A DNA stretch of 64,000 bases from Anaerosalibacter massiliensis (GTDB taxonomy: Bacteria > Bacillota > Clostridia > Tissierellales > Sporanaerobacteraceae), in NCBI GenBank assembly GCA_000751555.1, contig CCEZ01000015.1, forward strand, positions 1 through 64,000, in the 5' to 3' direction. Shown one piece after another: positions 26,050 to 35,445 of the stretch. A program made the position numbers and the translations under genes. The notes beneath the pieces were generated by a model. The model saw only the letters and a program-made list of their open reading frames with translations. It had not been told where the DNA came from and searched no databases. How positions within the stretch are numbered: the stretch's first letter is position 1; every line of letters begins with the position of its first letter.

Positions 26050-26628
26050 ATGAAGATTAAAAAATTAAAACTATACTTTTCACTCTTTAGAATCACATTT
26101 TATATCAGTGCTTTTACTTTTGGAGGAGGATATATAGTTATTCCTATGATGCGTAAATATTTCGTTAATGACCTAAAGTTAATTAGTGAGCAGGAACTAT
26201 TAGACATGGCTGCAATCGCACAATCAACTCCAGGTGCTATTGCAGTTAATATTGCTGTGTTAGTAGGTTATCACATTTCTGGAATTACAGGTGCAATTAT
26301 TAGTTGTATTGGGACAATCTTGCCTCCCTTGCTAATATTATCAATCATATCTTTTTTCTATAAAGCTTTTAGGGACAATAGAATTATTTCTGCAATATTA
26401 AAGGGTATGGAAGCAGGGGTTGCTGCTACAATTGTAGATCTAGTAATCGATATGGGTCAAGGAATTTTAAAAGAAAAAAACTGGTTATTAACATTAATGA
26501 CTCCTGTTGCGTTTTTAGCTAGTTTCATTTTTAACATCAATGTGTTAGTTATTATTATTTCCTGCTCTATTCTATGTTTTGCCCAAACTTATATGAAAAG
26601 CAGACAAGGAGGAATCGAAGGTGAGTAA
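26050..26628 (+). CDS. Chromate transporter, first half-protein (ChrA-like)
   Basis: 192 aa. The CHR domain start is clear: TFYISAFTFGGGYIVIPMM, then ELLDMAAIAQSTPGAIAVNI, then GYHISGITGAIISCIGTILP. About six helices. Bacterial short ChrA proteins work as a pair of half-transporters that expel chromate (or move related anions) using the proton gradient. The GTG start of the partner overlaps its end by 8 bp. GGAGGTG ribosome-binding site. Confidence 0.92.
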   Translation: MKIKKLKLYFSLFRITFYISAFTFGGGYIVIPMMRKYFVNDLKLISEQELLDMAAIAQSTPGAIAVNIAVLVGYHISGITGAIISCIGTILPPLLILSIISFFYKAFRDNRIISAILKGMEAGVAATIVDLVIDMGQGILKEKNWLLTLMTPVAFLASFIFNINVLVIIISCSILCFAQTYMKSRQGGIEGE

Positions 26629-27181
26629 AACTATTTTTACTTTATTTATTAGTTTTTTACAGATCGGTTTATTCAGTATTGGTGGTGGATATGCTATAAT
26701 ACCGTTAATACAGGAACAGGTGGTGAATTCTTACAACTGGCTTACATTGCAGGAATTTACAGATATTATTACAATTTCTCAAATGACACCTGGTCCCTTA
26801 GCCGTTAACACTGCCTCTTTTGTAGGAATACGTATAGCTGGTATATCTGGGGCTATAGTAGCTACTTTAGGATGTATTATATCTGGATTTATTATTTCTA
26901 TATTTTTATACAAATTTTTTAAAAAATATAAAAATATAGATAGTATTTCTAACATATTAAAGGGGCTACGCTCTAGTTCTGTTGGACTTATTGCATCTTC
27001 TGCATTTACTATTATTTTGATTGCTTTCTTTGGATCTTCATCATTTAATGTTAAAGCTGTTGACATAAATATTACTGCTATAATTGTATTTGCTATTTCT
27101 CTATTTTTACTGAGAAAGTATAAAATAAACCCAATGCTGATTATGGTTCTAACAGGTGTTACAGGCTTGTTTTTTTATTAA
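26621..27181 (+). CDS. Chromate transporter, second half-protein (ChrA-like)
   Basis: 186 aa from GTG 26621. CHR motifs QIGLFSIGGGYAIIPLIQEQ, TISQMTPGPLAVNTASFVG and GISGAIVATLGCI. It is homologous to the first half but inverted in membrane topology in studied pairs. Together with the LysR gene this forms a self-contained cassette. Chromate as the physiological substrate is assumed from family naming only. Confidence 0.92.
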   Translation: MSKTIFTLFISFLQIGLFSIGGGYAIIPLIQEQVVNSYNWLTLQEFTDIITISQMTPGPLAVNTASFVGIRIAGISGAIVATLGCIISGFIISIFLYKFFKKYKNIDSISNILKGLRSSSVGLIASSAFTIILIAFFGSSSFNVKAVDINITAIIVFAISLFLLRKYKINPMLIMVLTGVTGLFFY

Positions 27182-27487
27182 TAATTAGTGTGAGATGCTA
27201 TTTTTTAACTGTACTACTTCCCACATTTGTTTGTCAATAATTGCTGAATGGTCTTTTTCTGAATAATACATTAGAACTTTTCAATTGTTTACTGCCATTC
27301 TCCTCATTAGGAAAACTACTGTATAAGTCTTTTGAAGAAAAGTATCTTACTACTGCATAAAGGTATACTTTCGTGTATCAAATAGACTCACCTACCAAAA
27401 CTTCCCCCAAACTATCGTCTGAGGGAACATAAAACACACAAGTGGGGCCGCATGGAAACCGTCCCCTATAATTACATTTCAACCTAT
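27182..27487. other. Intergenic region with GGGGACG-type repeat
   Basis: No gene. At 27437-27472 GTGGGGCCGCATGG and ACCGTCCCC form a weak hairpin with the same core as the repeats at 8 and 9 kb. Confidence 0.5.
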
Positions 27488-28576
27488 TCATTCCCTATCA
27501 ACACAACAATCTCCATGTGTGTCGGAACTACTATCGGAACACAAAGACTGAACCTCGTTATTATCATGGGAACACAATTCGTCAGTCCTGTGTCTGCCCC
27601 TTGCATTTTTTCTCTGTGGCTTGAAGCTATTTGCCGTCCACACTGTTTTTAAGCCCTGTTTTATATACAAAGGTAAGCTGTGCAGGGTCTTTTTTCCCAT
27701 CTTCATCATATCCTCCCACAATCACTTTCTCTACAATACTTTCAAAAACGTAACGGTCAAATTCAGATAAAACCTCATTTTGTTCTAACGTCTTTTTAAA
27801 CTCCCGTGAGCGGCGTTTTATGTCTTTTTCATTAGCAGACGTTTCCTGCAATTTTTCTCGTTCCTTTAGTAGCTGTTCCTGCTTCTCCATCAAAGCAGAA
27901 TACTTTGTTTCATATGTATCTTTATCAATGGTATCTTCCAGCCGCATATCAACCAACTTACTTTTCTTTCTTTCTAATGCTTGAATATCCTTGTCAATCT
28001 TCGTAAGCTGTTTATTTACTATACTACTGCTTAATGTATCATCCATTCTCTGTAAAAATTCATCTAGTATGTCTTTGTTATCGTCACATAGCAAACGGTA
28101 ACTTTCAATAAAAGCATCTTCAATGGCTTTTTCTGGAATACCCTTGCTGTCAGGACAATATTTCTTTCCCTTTTTCGTGGCAGCTACACATTGCCAGATA
28201 ACCTTACTATAATCTGAACCACTGTGCCAGTTACGCCTAGATAATGTGCTGCCGCAAAAGCCACATTCTAGCATACAGATAAAAGCATACTTTCTGCTAT
28301 ATTTTTTTCTTTCAGCATACGGACATATTTCAAGGTATTTAATGTATTCCTAGCAAATCGGGAAATAGACTTTGTGATAATCATATCAATTTTGCCATTC
28401 ATACAGTCATTTATCATACGCTGGAAATCTTCCCGTTTTGTGACCTGCTTTCCCGTGATGGCTTCATCTGCATAAATATCCACGAAAACCCATTCCTTAT
28501 TTTTCTTAATCAAATCGGTATAATATGCTTTCTGTGATTTATAGCTATTTAACTGGTCTTCGCTGTCTTTACTCAC
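27488..28576 (-). pseudogene. Large serine recombinase, internally deleted and frameshifted
   Basis: The N-terminal piece (from 28576) begins at the catalytic RVS (the R is encoded just upstream, after a stop) and holds ADEAITGKQVTKREDFQRMI and [17 protein letters not shown]. It then jumps near 28272 into the zinc-ribbon part LECGFCGSTLSRRNW, so about 250 residues are gone. The C-terminal coiled coil and VYKTGLKNSVDGK follow, with a frameshift near 27650 before FKPQRKNARGRHRTDELCSH. It cannot make an active enzyme. Confidence 0.88.
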
Positions 28577-28749
28577 TCTACTTAAATACTTATCAAGTTA
28601 ATTAAAATCAATGTTTTAGAGTATATCAATTATCTTGTATTAGAATATCAAAGATATTTTTTCTAGATTTTAGTAATAATATTAAACTTAATGGGATATA
28701 TTTGTAATATAAAGATATAAATATGTCACATTAACGAGAGGGGTTTTTT

Positions 28750-29115
28750 ATGAAAAAAGGTGTAAGCAAATATTTATTTTTCTTAGGGTTTTTAGCATTT
28801 TTAGGATTTAGAGGGTTAAATAATGAACCACTATACTTTTTCTATTTTGCTTTTGGAGGATATTTTTCTCATTTTTGGTGGTCTAAATTGGGTCAATTTG
28901 ATGATGAACGTTTAAAAGCCAATAAATATAAAGCTGCTTCAATATCTTTTAGAATATGTTTTGTAATAGCATTTGTATTAATCTATTTAGCTAATCTATC
29001 TTCATTAGATTTACAATTAATTTATAAGATACAATTAATAATTGTATCTCTTACTTTTGCAATTTCAACAAACTTATGGGCATTTTTAACCTATAAATTT
29101 GATTTAGGGAATTAA
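28750..29115 (+). CDS. DUF3796 membrane protein
   Basis: 121 aa with about four membrane segments. The [20 protein letters not shown] and [20 protein letters not shown] regions are typical of DUF3796. It is followed after 5 bp by a small HTH gene, the usual partner. Start ATG after GAGAGGGG. Function unknown; probably a membrane component of a small regulatory pair. Confidence 0.85.
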   Translation: MKKGVSKYLFFLGFLAFLGFRGLNNEPLYFFYFAFGGYFSHFWWSKLGQFDDERLKANKYKAASISFRICFVIAFVLIYLANLSSLDLQLIYKIQLIIVSLTFAISTNLWAFLTYKFDLGN

Positions 29116-29120
29116 ATATT

Positions 29121-29324
29121 ATGACAAAGTTTATTAGTAATTTAAAAAAATATCGTCAATTTAATGAACTAACTCAAGAAGAATTAGCTGATAAAGTTAA
29201 TGTTAGAAGAGAAACTATCGCTCGTTTAGAGAATGCTAAATATAATCCTTCACTTGAATTAGCTGTTAGAATATCAAAAGCATTAGATACTCCGATTGAA
29301 GAATTGTTTATCTTTAAACTTTAA
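29121..29324 (+). CDS. XRE-family HTH regulator paired with DUF3796
   Basis: 67 aa, a single Cro/CI helix-turn-helix: [20 protein letters not shown], then [20 protein letters not shown] and [10 protein letters not shown]. Short regulators of this kind follow DUF3796 genes and likely control the pair. It has no ligand domain. Confidence 0.92.
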   Translation: MTKFISNLKKYRQFNELTQEELADKVNVRRETIARLENAKYNPSLELAVRISKALDTPIEELFIFKL

Positions 29325-29402
29325 CTACACTAAATTTAGTTTAGGATTTAGGGATGGAATAGTTGAAAGAAATAAAGTATTTCCAATCCTTTCAAAAATA
29401 GA

Positions 29403-29437
29403 AAAAGGACAACTTAATTTAATTAAGTCTGCCCTTT
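29403..29437. terminator. Hairpin after the DUF3796/HTH pair
   Basis: AAAGGAC with CTGCCCTTT outside, and CTTAATT with AATTAAG inside, flanked by A and T runs. Lies about 80 bp past the HTH stop. Confidence 0.45.
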
Positions 29438-29501
29438 ATCTATTCGGTAAATTATGTAATAAATACAAGAGTATCATTAATTAGATTTTTTTCTTTTAAT
29501 A

Positions 29502-29848
29502 TTATTGATTCAGATTTTCTTTTTCAAACTCTTTTGCCAATTTATAAAAAGTAGTTCTTTTTAATCCTAGTCTTTCCATAGTAATTTTGCAGTTTGTTCT
29601 TTATTAATCCATCTTTTATATTCGATTTCCCAATCTATAGGATATTCTATTTTAGGACGACCTGATTGTCTTCCAGTTTTTAAAGATACTTTTTTTTCGA
29701 ACTTATTTAAAGGCATAGCATCTATACCTTCTTTTTGTCTATCTAGAATATAAGATCTTTCAAGTTGTGCCATAGCTCCAAAAATGGTTAACATAAATTC
29801 TCCACTAGATACTGAAACAAATAAATTGTTCGGTAAAAATATGTCCAA
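29502..29848 (-). pseudogene. Resolvase/invertase remnant (Tn3/Pin type), frameshifted
   Basis: Retained: the end of the catalytic domain and E-helix (SGEFMLTIFGAMAQLERSYI), then KTGRQSGRPKIEYP and the C-terminal HTH. A frameshift in AAAA near 29580 splits the HTH; the other frame gives ERLGLKRTTFYKLAKEFE and a stop at 29502. The N-terminal catalytic serine region is missing. Confidence 0.85.
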
Positions 29849-29916
29849 AAAAGTGTTGACATATCACCCTCGTTGTATTTACCGAGATTGGCAATGAAAA
29901 TCCTCATTTCTTCCAT
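29849..29916 (-). pseudogene. ardA-like antirestriction stub
   Basis: From the ATG at 29916 the frame reads MEEMRIFIANLGKYNEGDM. This is the signature start of ArdA from Tn916-type elements (IANLGKYNEGE). After about 20 codons it runs into the resolvase remnant, so it marks a deletion junction. A GGAAGTG site remains upstream. Confidence 0.75.
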
Positions 29917-30008
29917 GTATCATAAATCACTTCCTTTCTAATTTTTGGTAAAGAAAAAGCAGCAAACGACTTTACGCTTACTGCTTTTCTAATCACAAAT
30001 AATTCATA

Positions 30009-30670
30009 TTAAAGCGTAATACCAACCGAATCTAAAATAACAGTTAGTTTCTTTCTCTTTTCTAGTTTATCTGTTCTGACAAGTGTTAAATTTTTATTCT
30101 GAATCTTCAATAGCGTTTCGCGTGAAATATCAGAACTAGCACTAAGTTTATTCAATGCATCTAGAGACATTCTTACTTTTCGAATATGATACCAAAATGG
30201 CAAATCTATTTCACTTCTTGAATACTTCATAGTATTTGTAAATATCTTGTCTTTTGAGTAAAAATTAACATAAGGCTCATCTTCAGAATATGCTTTTCCA
30301 TATTTTCATAAAAAGCATTTAAATGAGATTCGACCAGAATTCTCTCTAAAATTTCAGATGGAATTTTATCCAAATACTTTATACGTATAGAAGTATCTTT
30401 AATATTTAGTGATGTGTAGTAATACTTTTTGTCATAAGACAGAATCAAACATAATGACAAACTATCTATTTCATAAGCATCAAAAAACACATTCACATTA
30501 ACTTCATTATAAAGATAATGGTACTTTAAACACGTTTCCTTTTTCTTATATTCTAGCTGATTATATCTATCTACTAAATATTCTTTCACTTCTGGTCTCA
30601 TAAAGTATTCCTCCAAATCATTTACCCAGTACTCCTCAACTGTAAACTTTATTCTATTGTGTTCCCACAC
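30009..30670 (-). pseudogene. DUF6037-like protein, frameshifted
   Basis: Two overlapping frames make one protein of about 220 aa. The upstream frame (from GTG 30670) holds LEEYFMRPEVKEYLVDRYNQ and VNVNVFFDAYEIDSLSLCLI, and is broken near 30285. Rejoined at LK, the other frame continues DEPYVNFYSKDKIFTNTMKY, then SEIDLPFWYHIRKVRMSLDA and SDISRETLLKIQNKNLT. The family name is from memory and tentative. Such proteins occur on mobile elements; role unknown. Confidence 0.55.
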
Positions 30671-31022
30671 TCTATATCAACTACCACAGAAACTTTGATG
30701 TAATCTTTTATCTCTTTATTTCTGCATTTCTCACCATCACCAGTGAATACGATATGCCTGTGAAAGTGCCTAAAATTAAGGATTTCTACATATCTCGTTT
30801 TTGTATCAACACAATAGTCTCAACCGTTGTACAATTTTGAGATATATCCACACAAAATATTATCATGAAATCTTATTAAGGTAGATCGATAATTTCAATC
30901 CACAACACACATGTAATAGATCAAATACACTACTCACTCCTTAAAAATCACCGCACTCATCATCCAGTTCACTTTAACTGTGGCTTTATTTAATTTAACT
31001 AAAATATATTAAATTCTATTTA
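30671..31022. other. Intergenic region with VETVV-element relic (copy 4)
   Basis: No intact gene. The minus strand at about 30790-30840 reads NCTTVETIVLIQKRDM and a stop, a relic of the element seen at 33431-33646. It lies at the downstream edge of the nucleotidyltransferase module. Confidence 0.5.
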
Positions 31023-32477
31023 TTATAGTTCACCATTCATCATAAGTAAGCCTGCCAATACATTTTCCTCAATTACTTCAATTGGCCAACCTAAAGAATC
31101 TTTAATTTTTTTTATATAATTCATAAGGTTTTCTGAACATTTTTTTGCAGTTACAAATACTACCATGCAATTTCTGAATTCAATAAACGGCCTTACAATC
31201 TGATACGATACATCAACGGGAACTGTTTTGCCTGTGATTTCAACACCTGATTTAAAAGGCATACACAAATAGTATTTTTTACCTTTATACATAATTGGAA
31301 CTTCCATATCTGATATCTCAAATGCTCCATGTGGTTTTCTTGATTCTCTCTCCAGCACCCTTTTACTAACACCCCTAATTGTTTTTGAAAACTTAACACG
31401 CAACTCATCATCTTTCATTTTCATTAGTTTTTCTAAGTGATACTTTTCGACACTTGTAATATCAATTTGATTCAAATCAAAAACTTGGTTAATAAAATCT
31501 TCAGTATTAATTTTGATAACTTCTTCATATAAGCCTAGCTCAAACTTTGAATACTCGTCACCCTTACTTTTAAAATAATTTGATAACACCCTTAAAAATA
31601 GTATTTTATCAAGAATATCCATTTCCTCAGCTTTTTCAATTAAATTATCAATTTTTAAATCAAAATATTGCTTAAACTTATCAATGTTAATATTATATAT
31701 ACTTGTAAGTATCCTAAATGTTCCCCTTACCCTCTCATTTAGAATTTCGTCAATATTAACGCACGGCTTATAATCACCGTCATCAATATCAGAATGATTT
31801 AATAACTGATTTATAAGAAAATATTTCAACTGATAATTTGAGTCTATGATTTTTTGCACTTTCTCTTTAGATAAGTATTTATTTAACTCCTTATCTAATA
31901 AGTTCATTAATGGTTTAATTCGATCTCTATATTTGCTTTTTCCTGCTTTATAGTATAGTGAAAGTGTTTGCATCATATTACAAATACAATACAAAGAAGG
32001 CACGAAATAATCCTCTAAATCATTTTTAATTATATATGAAAAGGCCCATGTACAATTTTCCATTCTAGAAAAGAAGTAATCATCAGTAGAAGAACCTAGA
32101 TCACTCTCACCTTTCATTATCGACCTAACATTTAGTAACATTGTCATAACATCTAAATTTATTTTTTGAAATTGATTTTGTATTTTTTCAACATTATTAC
32201 TTTTCACATTTTGATAAGCATAATGAAAACTTGAATAGTAAAAAAGTGATTCCTCACTGTAAACTTGATTATATATCTTTGCTAAATCTCTTTCTAAAAT
32301 TACACGCTCATGAGCTTCAATAAATTGGTTTTCAAGTAATGACTCAATAGCTAAATACGCTTCCGCTAATCGACTTCTAATGTACATACTATGATTTTCA
32401 TTATCATCATACTTAGTAACATATTCATGAACAGAGTTCCCAAGGTATTGAAATAAACTCTTATATTCTTCTCTCAT
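31023..32477 (-). CDS. Uncharacterised 484-aa protein coupled to a nucleotidyltransferase
   Basis: Residues 1-370 are alpha-helical and hydrophilic with no known motif. The last 100 residues form a separate, better-ordered domain: PHGAFEISDMEVPIMYKGKK, then YYLCMPFKSGVEITGKTVP, then NCMVVFVTAKKCSENL. The spacing of E-I-S-D, a hairpin and FKSG is reminiscent of a PD-(D/E)XK-like core, and VVFVTAKKC of a Rossmann-type strand, but neither is proven. It overlaps the nucleotidyltransferase gene by 17 bp, with GGGGGAG ahead of its ATG, so the two work together. Not recognised as a named family. Confidence 0.8.
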   Translation of the reverse strand: MREEYKSLFQYLGNSVHEYVTKYDDNENHSMYIRSRLAEAYLAIESLLENQFIEAHERVILERDLAKIYNQVYSEESLFYYSSFHYAYQNVKSNNVEKIQNQFQKINLDVMTMLLNVRSIMKGESDLGSSTDDYFFSRMENCTWAFSYIIKNDLEDYFVPSLYCICNMMQTLSLYYKAGKSKYRDRIKPLMNLLDKELNKYLSKEKVQKIIDSNYQLKYFLINQLLNHSDIDDGDYKPCVNIDEILNERVRGTFRILTSIYNINIDKFKQYFDLKIDNLIEKAEEMDILDKILFLRVLSNYFKSKGDEYSKFELGLYEEVIKINTEDFINQVFDLNQIDITSVEKYHLEKLMKMKDDELRVKFSKTIRGVSKRVLERESRKPHGAFEISDMEVPIMYKGKKYYLCMPFKSGVEITGKTVPVDVSYQIVRPFIEFRNCMVVFVTAKKCSENLMNYIKKIKDSLGWPIEVIEENVLAGLLMMNGEL

Positions 32478-32763
32478 ATAATAACTCCCCCTTTATAAGT
32501 ATATTTACACTAAATGAATTTGGATTTCTTTTAAGTTTTCTATACTCATCATTAGTTAAACAAATTAAATCCAGTTTCCTATTGCCTTTTAGATACTTTT
32601 TAGTAACGCTTAACCTTTTGTGAACAAACATGCTCTCAAAATCATCTGAAATTATTACCAAATCTAAATCACTTGTCTGAGTTGATAAAGTGCCATAGCG
32701 TATTATTTTCTCAACTTGCAGATAATCAATTAGTTCTGAGTAATCTAATTCTGTATTTTTCAT
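32461..32763 (-). CDS. Minimal nucleotidyltransferase (MNT-like)
   Basis: 100 aa from the ATG at 32763, which has GGGAGG six bp upstream. RYGTLSTQTSDLDLVIISDD carries the G-[ST] and D-x-D of the polymerase-beta-like nucleotidyltransferase fold, though the loop between them is shorter than usual. RKLDLICLTNDEY supplies the third acidic strand. In MNT/HEPN toxin-antitoxin pairs such proteins AMPylate the toxin; here the partner is the overlapping 484-aa protein instead of a classic HEPN. An antitoxin role is inference. Confidence 0.75.
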   Translation of the reverse strand: MKNTELDYSELIDYLQVEKIIRYGTLSTQTSDLDLVIISDDFESMFVHKRLSVTKKYLKGNRKLDLICLTNDEYRKLKRNPNSFSVNILIKGELLYERRI

Positions 32764-32958
32764 ATTATACCTCCCGTTAATAAATAGTATCAATTTGTTA
32801 ACTATTTATAAAACAAGCATCACAGAGTCTCTTTATTCAACCTTTTCCCTATTATTAAATTAATAATGACTAACAAAACCACCATTTAGCTTTATCCAAA
32901 ATAAACGAAGCATCTTTTCTAATATATTCTTTTAAAGCATTACTTATCTTGTTCTAAA

Positions 32959-33258
32959 TTATGTACCTCTCAAAGATTTTACACAATAGCCCACAGAAAT
33001 AATGACATCTAAATTATAGTAATCTGCTTGATATGTTTTACTATCAACTGCAGTTGTTGTATAATTTGCAACAATTGCAGTTCTTGTCAATTTACCTTCA
33101 TTAAGTATATTTTTTATGTGCATAGAGATGATGTATTTATCACGCTGAAATAATTCTGCCATTTGATCAATTGAAAGCCAAATCATATCATTCTAAAAAG
33201 TTGTTTATATTTCAGTCAGACCATCTTCTGTTTGATACATTATAATTTCAGAATACAT
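32959..33258 (-). pseudogene. rhuM: rhuM remnant with nonsense mutations
   Basis: The frame from the ATG at 33258 reads MYSEIIMYQTEDGLTEI, meets TAA and, four codons on, TAG, then continues in the same frame MIWLSIDQMAELFQRDKYII to ISVGYCVKSLRGT and a stop at 32959. It aligns without gaps to the N-terminal third of RhuM/virulence-protein family members (VWLTQEQMAELF), whose C-terminal two thirds are missing. Confidence 0.85.
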
Positions 33259-33430
33259 ATTCACACGCTTTATGCGTTTTTCTTTTATTATATATATTTC
33301 ACCAAGATACTTCCATCTATTATACTAAAAAGAGGCTAAGTTTAAGTATTGTTTTATTGCACTAAACTTAGCCACTAACATTGGGATATTTTATTAAAAA
33401 CTCCTAATTTATATGAATTAATCTAAATAG

Positions 33431-33646
33431 TTATACTAATTCAGCTTTCTGAGCTATCTTATGGACGGGAATCTGTCCTTCTTCATCACCAAACTCCACA
33501 TTTATGTTGATATGTGTATCTGCATTTTTATGGGAGAGCGATACTACCGTCTCCACATGCCTTGAGAGTACAATAATGATGTCGTGAAGACCCAGTGATT
33601 CCTTGGCGGAAAAGCTCACCAGAAATTTGTTCAGATTATAAACCAT
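33431..33646 (-). CDS. VETVV-element, best-preserved copy (71 aa)
   Basis: Open frame MVYNLNKFLVSFSAKESLGL, then HDIIIVLSRHVETVVSLSHK, then INVEFGDEEGQIPVHKIAQ. The HVETVV-LS and VEFG-EGQIP parts resemble the C-terminal extension found on some clostridial RlmD/RumA-type methyltransferase-like proteins, but no methyltransferase is attached and the usual continuation is cut off. No good ribosome-binding site. Relics occur at six other places. Probably a gene fragment; function unknown. Confidence 0.5.
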   Translation of the reverse strand: MVYNLNKFLVSFSAKESLGLHDIIIVLSRHVETVVSLSHKNADTHININVEFGDEEGQIPVHKIAQKAELV

Positions 33647-33658
33647 CAGCTTTACATT

Positions 33659-33886
33659 TTATGCACCTTTATACTTACCATCTTCAACTGTAAAAAGAAA
33701 ATTGTCTTCACACTCTTCATATACTTCAATTCCTAAACATGCCATAATAACTAGTTGAATGTCAAACCATGTGCATGCATCATAACAAGTTGTTCGTTTA
33801 TTATCTAAACGACCTAATATAATTTTTTTACATGATTTCTCAGCCTGCTGAAAAACTTCATGAGATATATTATTTCTATCAGAAAT
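33659..33886 (-). other. In-frame continuation of the HEPN gene beyond its TGA
   Basis: Directly after the TGA at 33887-33889 the same frame stays open for 75 codons (ISDRNNISHEVFQQAEKSCK, then IILGRLDNKRTTCYDACTW, then CLGIEVYEECEDNFLF) to a TAA at 33659. There is no ATG, GTG or TTG near its beginning, so it is not a separate gene by normal rules. It reads like a missing C-terminal part. Confidence 0.6.
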
Positions 33887-35185
33887 TCATACAATATTAT
33901 TAAATTTTGTTGAGCAATCAATATAATAGTTCTTTTCTGACAAATATCCTTTTAGGAATCGTTCCATCAATAAATTATAATCCTGACTTGCACTAAAAGT
34001 ATACAGGCTTATTTCTCCCAATAACGAATCAAATCCCAAGCCTTCTAACTGACTTACTGTTCTTTCATCATCGCTATTAAATACCTTTTCATCAGTTTTA
34101 TAAAATATCTGCACTGGAATCTGATAGCCGTTCCTTTCTACATCTACTTGTTTTAATAATAAATATAGAAAGCGCGCTATATTAAATTTCCGTTCCGTAT
34201 ATTGAGGATATAATTGGTATACTTCTTTTAATGCCTTATTTAAAAATTCAAAATCAATAAATATACTAGTATCTGCCTCAAGTTTACCTTCATAACCTAA
34301 CTTAGTATTTTGTATTTTTTCATATTTTTCATCAATTTTTTCTTTTACTAAATTCCAATCTTTATCACTGTATATAATAATGTTATTTATAAAATTGCAG
34401 ATATACATCTGTAATTCTCTTAATAATAAATCTATTTTATACCCCTTATCCATTAATTCTTCCAAGTTTTTTCCATTATGAATAATTAAAGTTCTTAATC
34501 CAATTTGTTTTCCGCTTTCATCTTCCAAACTAGTTAAGTATTTAAATCTTTCACATATATCAAAATATTCCTTTTTACAATCTGATGAAAAAGGAACAAT
34601 TTTTGTCTTTGCTTTCTTCATCTGCTCATACTCAAATGGATTTGCTAAATATTCTATTAAACTCATTGCTTGCATAAATTTGTTTGTAGCCGTTGGCATA
34701 TACAATATATCAGAGTATAGTCTAAATGCATGTTTTATTATGCTTCCTACCTCATATCCATCATTTCTCAAAGATAAAAAATACATATCCAATTGGCTTA
34801 TCATTTCATCAATATCAATATTTAATCCATTTCCAATTGAAGTATTCAAAACATGGTACTTTTCTACGACATAATTAAATGTTTTTAAATGTGGATAGCA
34901 AAGTAGAAAACCGCTATTTAACCCGCTAATATATCCAGCTCTTTGGGGCAAATTTGATGTTTTATCAAAATTTGAATTAATATATCTAAGAACATTCATA
35001 ACATCTTCTGCCGTTTCTAAAACCATTTTTAAAAGTTTGTCTTTTTCGCTGGGAAATAACGCTCCCATAATATTTCTTCGCTCATGTTCTATCGGAAATG
35101 CTATTAAAGTAGAATCATAAAATTCATCCTTTATTTCTTCAAAAGAGAAATTATAATGGCAACCTCTAATCTCATCTTCGTTCAA
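33887..35185 (-). CDS. HEPN-domain protein (ApeA-like), main open segment
   Basis: 432 codons from a TTG with no good ribosome-binding site. RTLIIHNGKNLEEL (R231, H236) is the R-x4-H catalytic motif of HEPN ribonucleases, set in a helical region (about residues 150-300) as in Apea-type HEPN proteins; MSLIEYLANPFEYEQ is a typical partner helix. The rest is unassigned. The reading frame is really longer: it is open upstream to an ATG at 35317 except for one TAG, and downstream to 33659 except for this TGA. HEPN RNases of this type cut RNA in abortive-infection defence. Function is inferred from motif and island context. Confidence 0.7.
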   Translation of the reverse strand: MNEDEIRGCHYNFSFEEIKDEFYDSTLIAFPIEHERRNIMGALFPSEKDKLLKMVLETAEDVMNVLRYINSNFDKTSNLPQRAGYISGLNSGFLLCYPHLKTFNYVVEKYHVLNTSIGNGLNIDIDEMISQLDMYFLSLRNDGYEVGSIIKHAFRLYSDILYMPTATNKFMQAMSLIEYLANPFEYEQMKKAKTKIVPFSSDCKKEYFDICERFKYLTSLEDESGKQIGLRTLIIHNGKNLEELMDKGYKIDLLLRELQMYICNFINNIIIYSDKDWNLVKEKIDEKYEKIQNTKLGYEGKLEADTSIFIDFEFLNKALKEVYQLYPQYTERKFNIARFLYLLLKQVDVERNGYQIPVQIFYKTDEKVFNSDDERTVSQLEGLGFDSLLGEISLYTFSASQDYNLLMERFLKGYLSEKNYYIDCSTKFNNIV

Positions 35186-35317
35186 TGTGCCCTAGGGATA
35201 AATGTTAATCTTATTAATGCTATACTTATTAGATATATTAAAGCCTTTCACCGGAACAATGGCTATTGCACTATTCATATTGATGTTACTATAATCACTG
35301 TAAATTGAATAATACAT
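35186..35317 (-). other. In-frame 5' extension of the HEPN gene, interrupted by TAG
   Basis: The ATG at 35317, seven bp after GAGGG, opens MYYSIYSDYSNINMNSAIAI, then VPVKGFNISNKYS and NINIYP, then TAG (codon 42), then GTL and the main segment in the same frame. The good ribosome-binding site indicates this is the true start of the gene. Confidence 0.7.
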
Positions 35318-35445
35318 TATATTACCCTCACTTTTTCCTTATTTAAAATAATACCCCTAGTCATCTAAAATATCATCTATAGAGAATAGATACCTGGAAA
35401 ATCCTTAACAAATTACTTTTACTCGAAGTCATATCGAACTTATTT

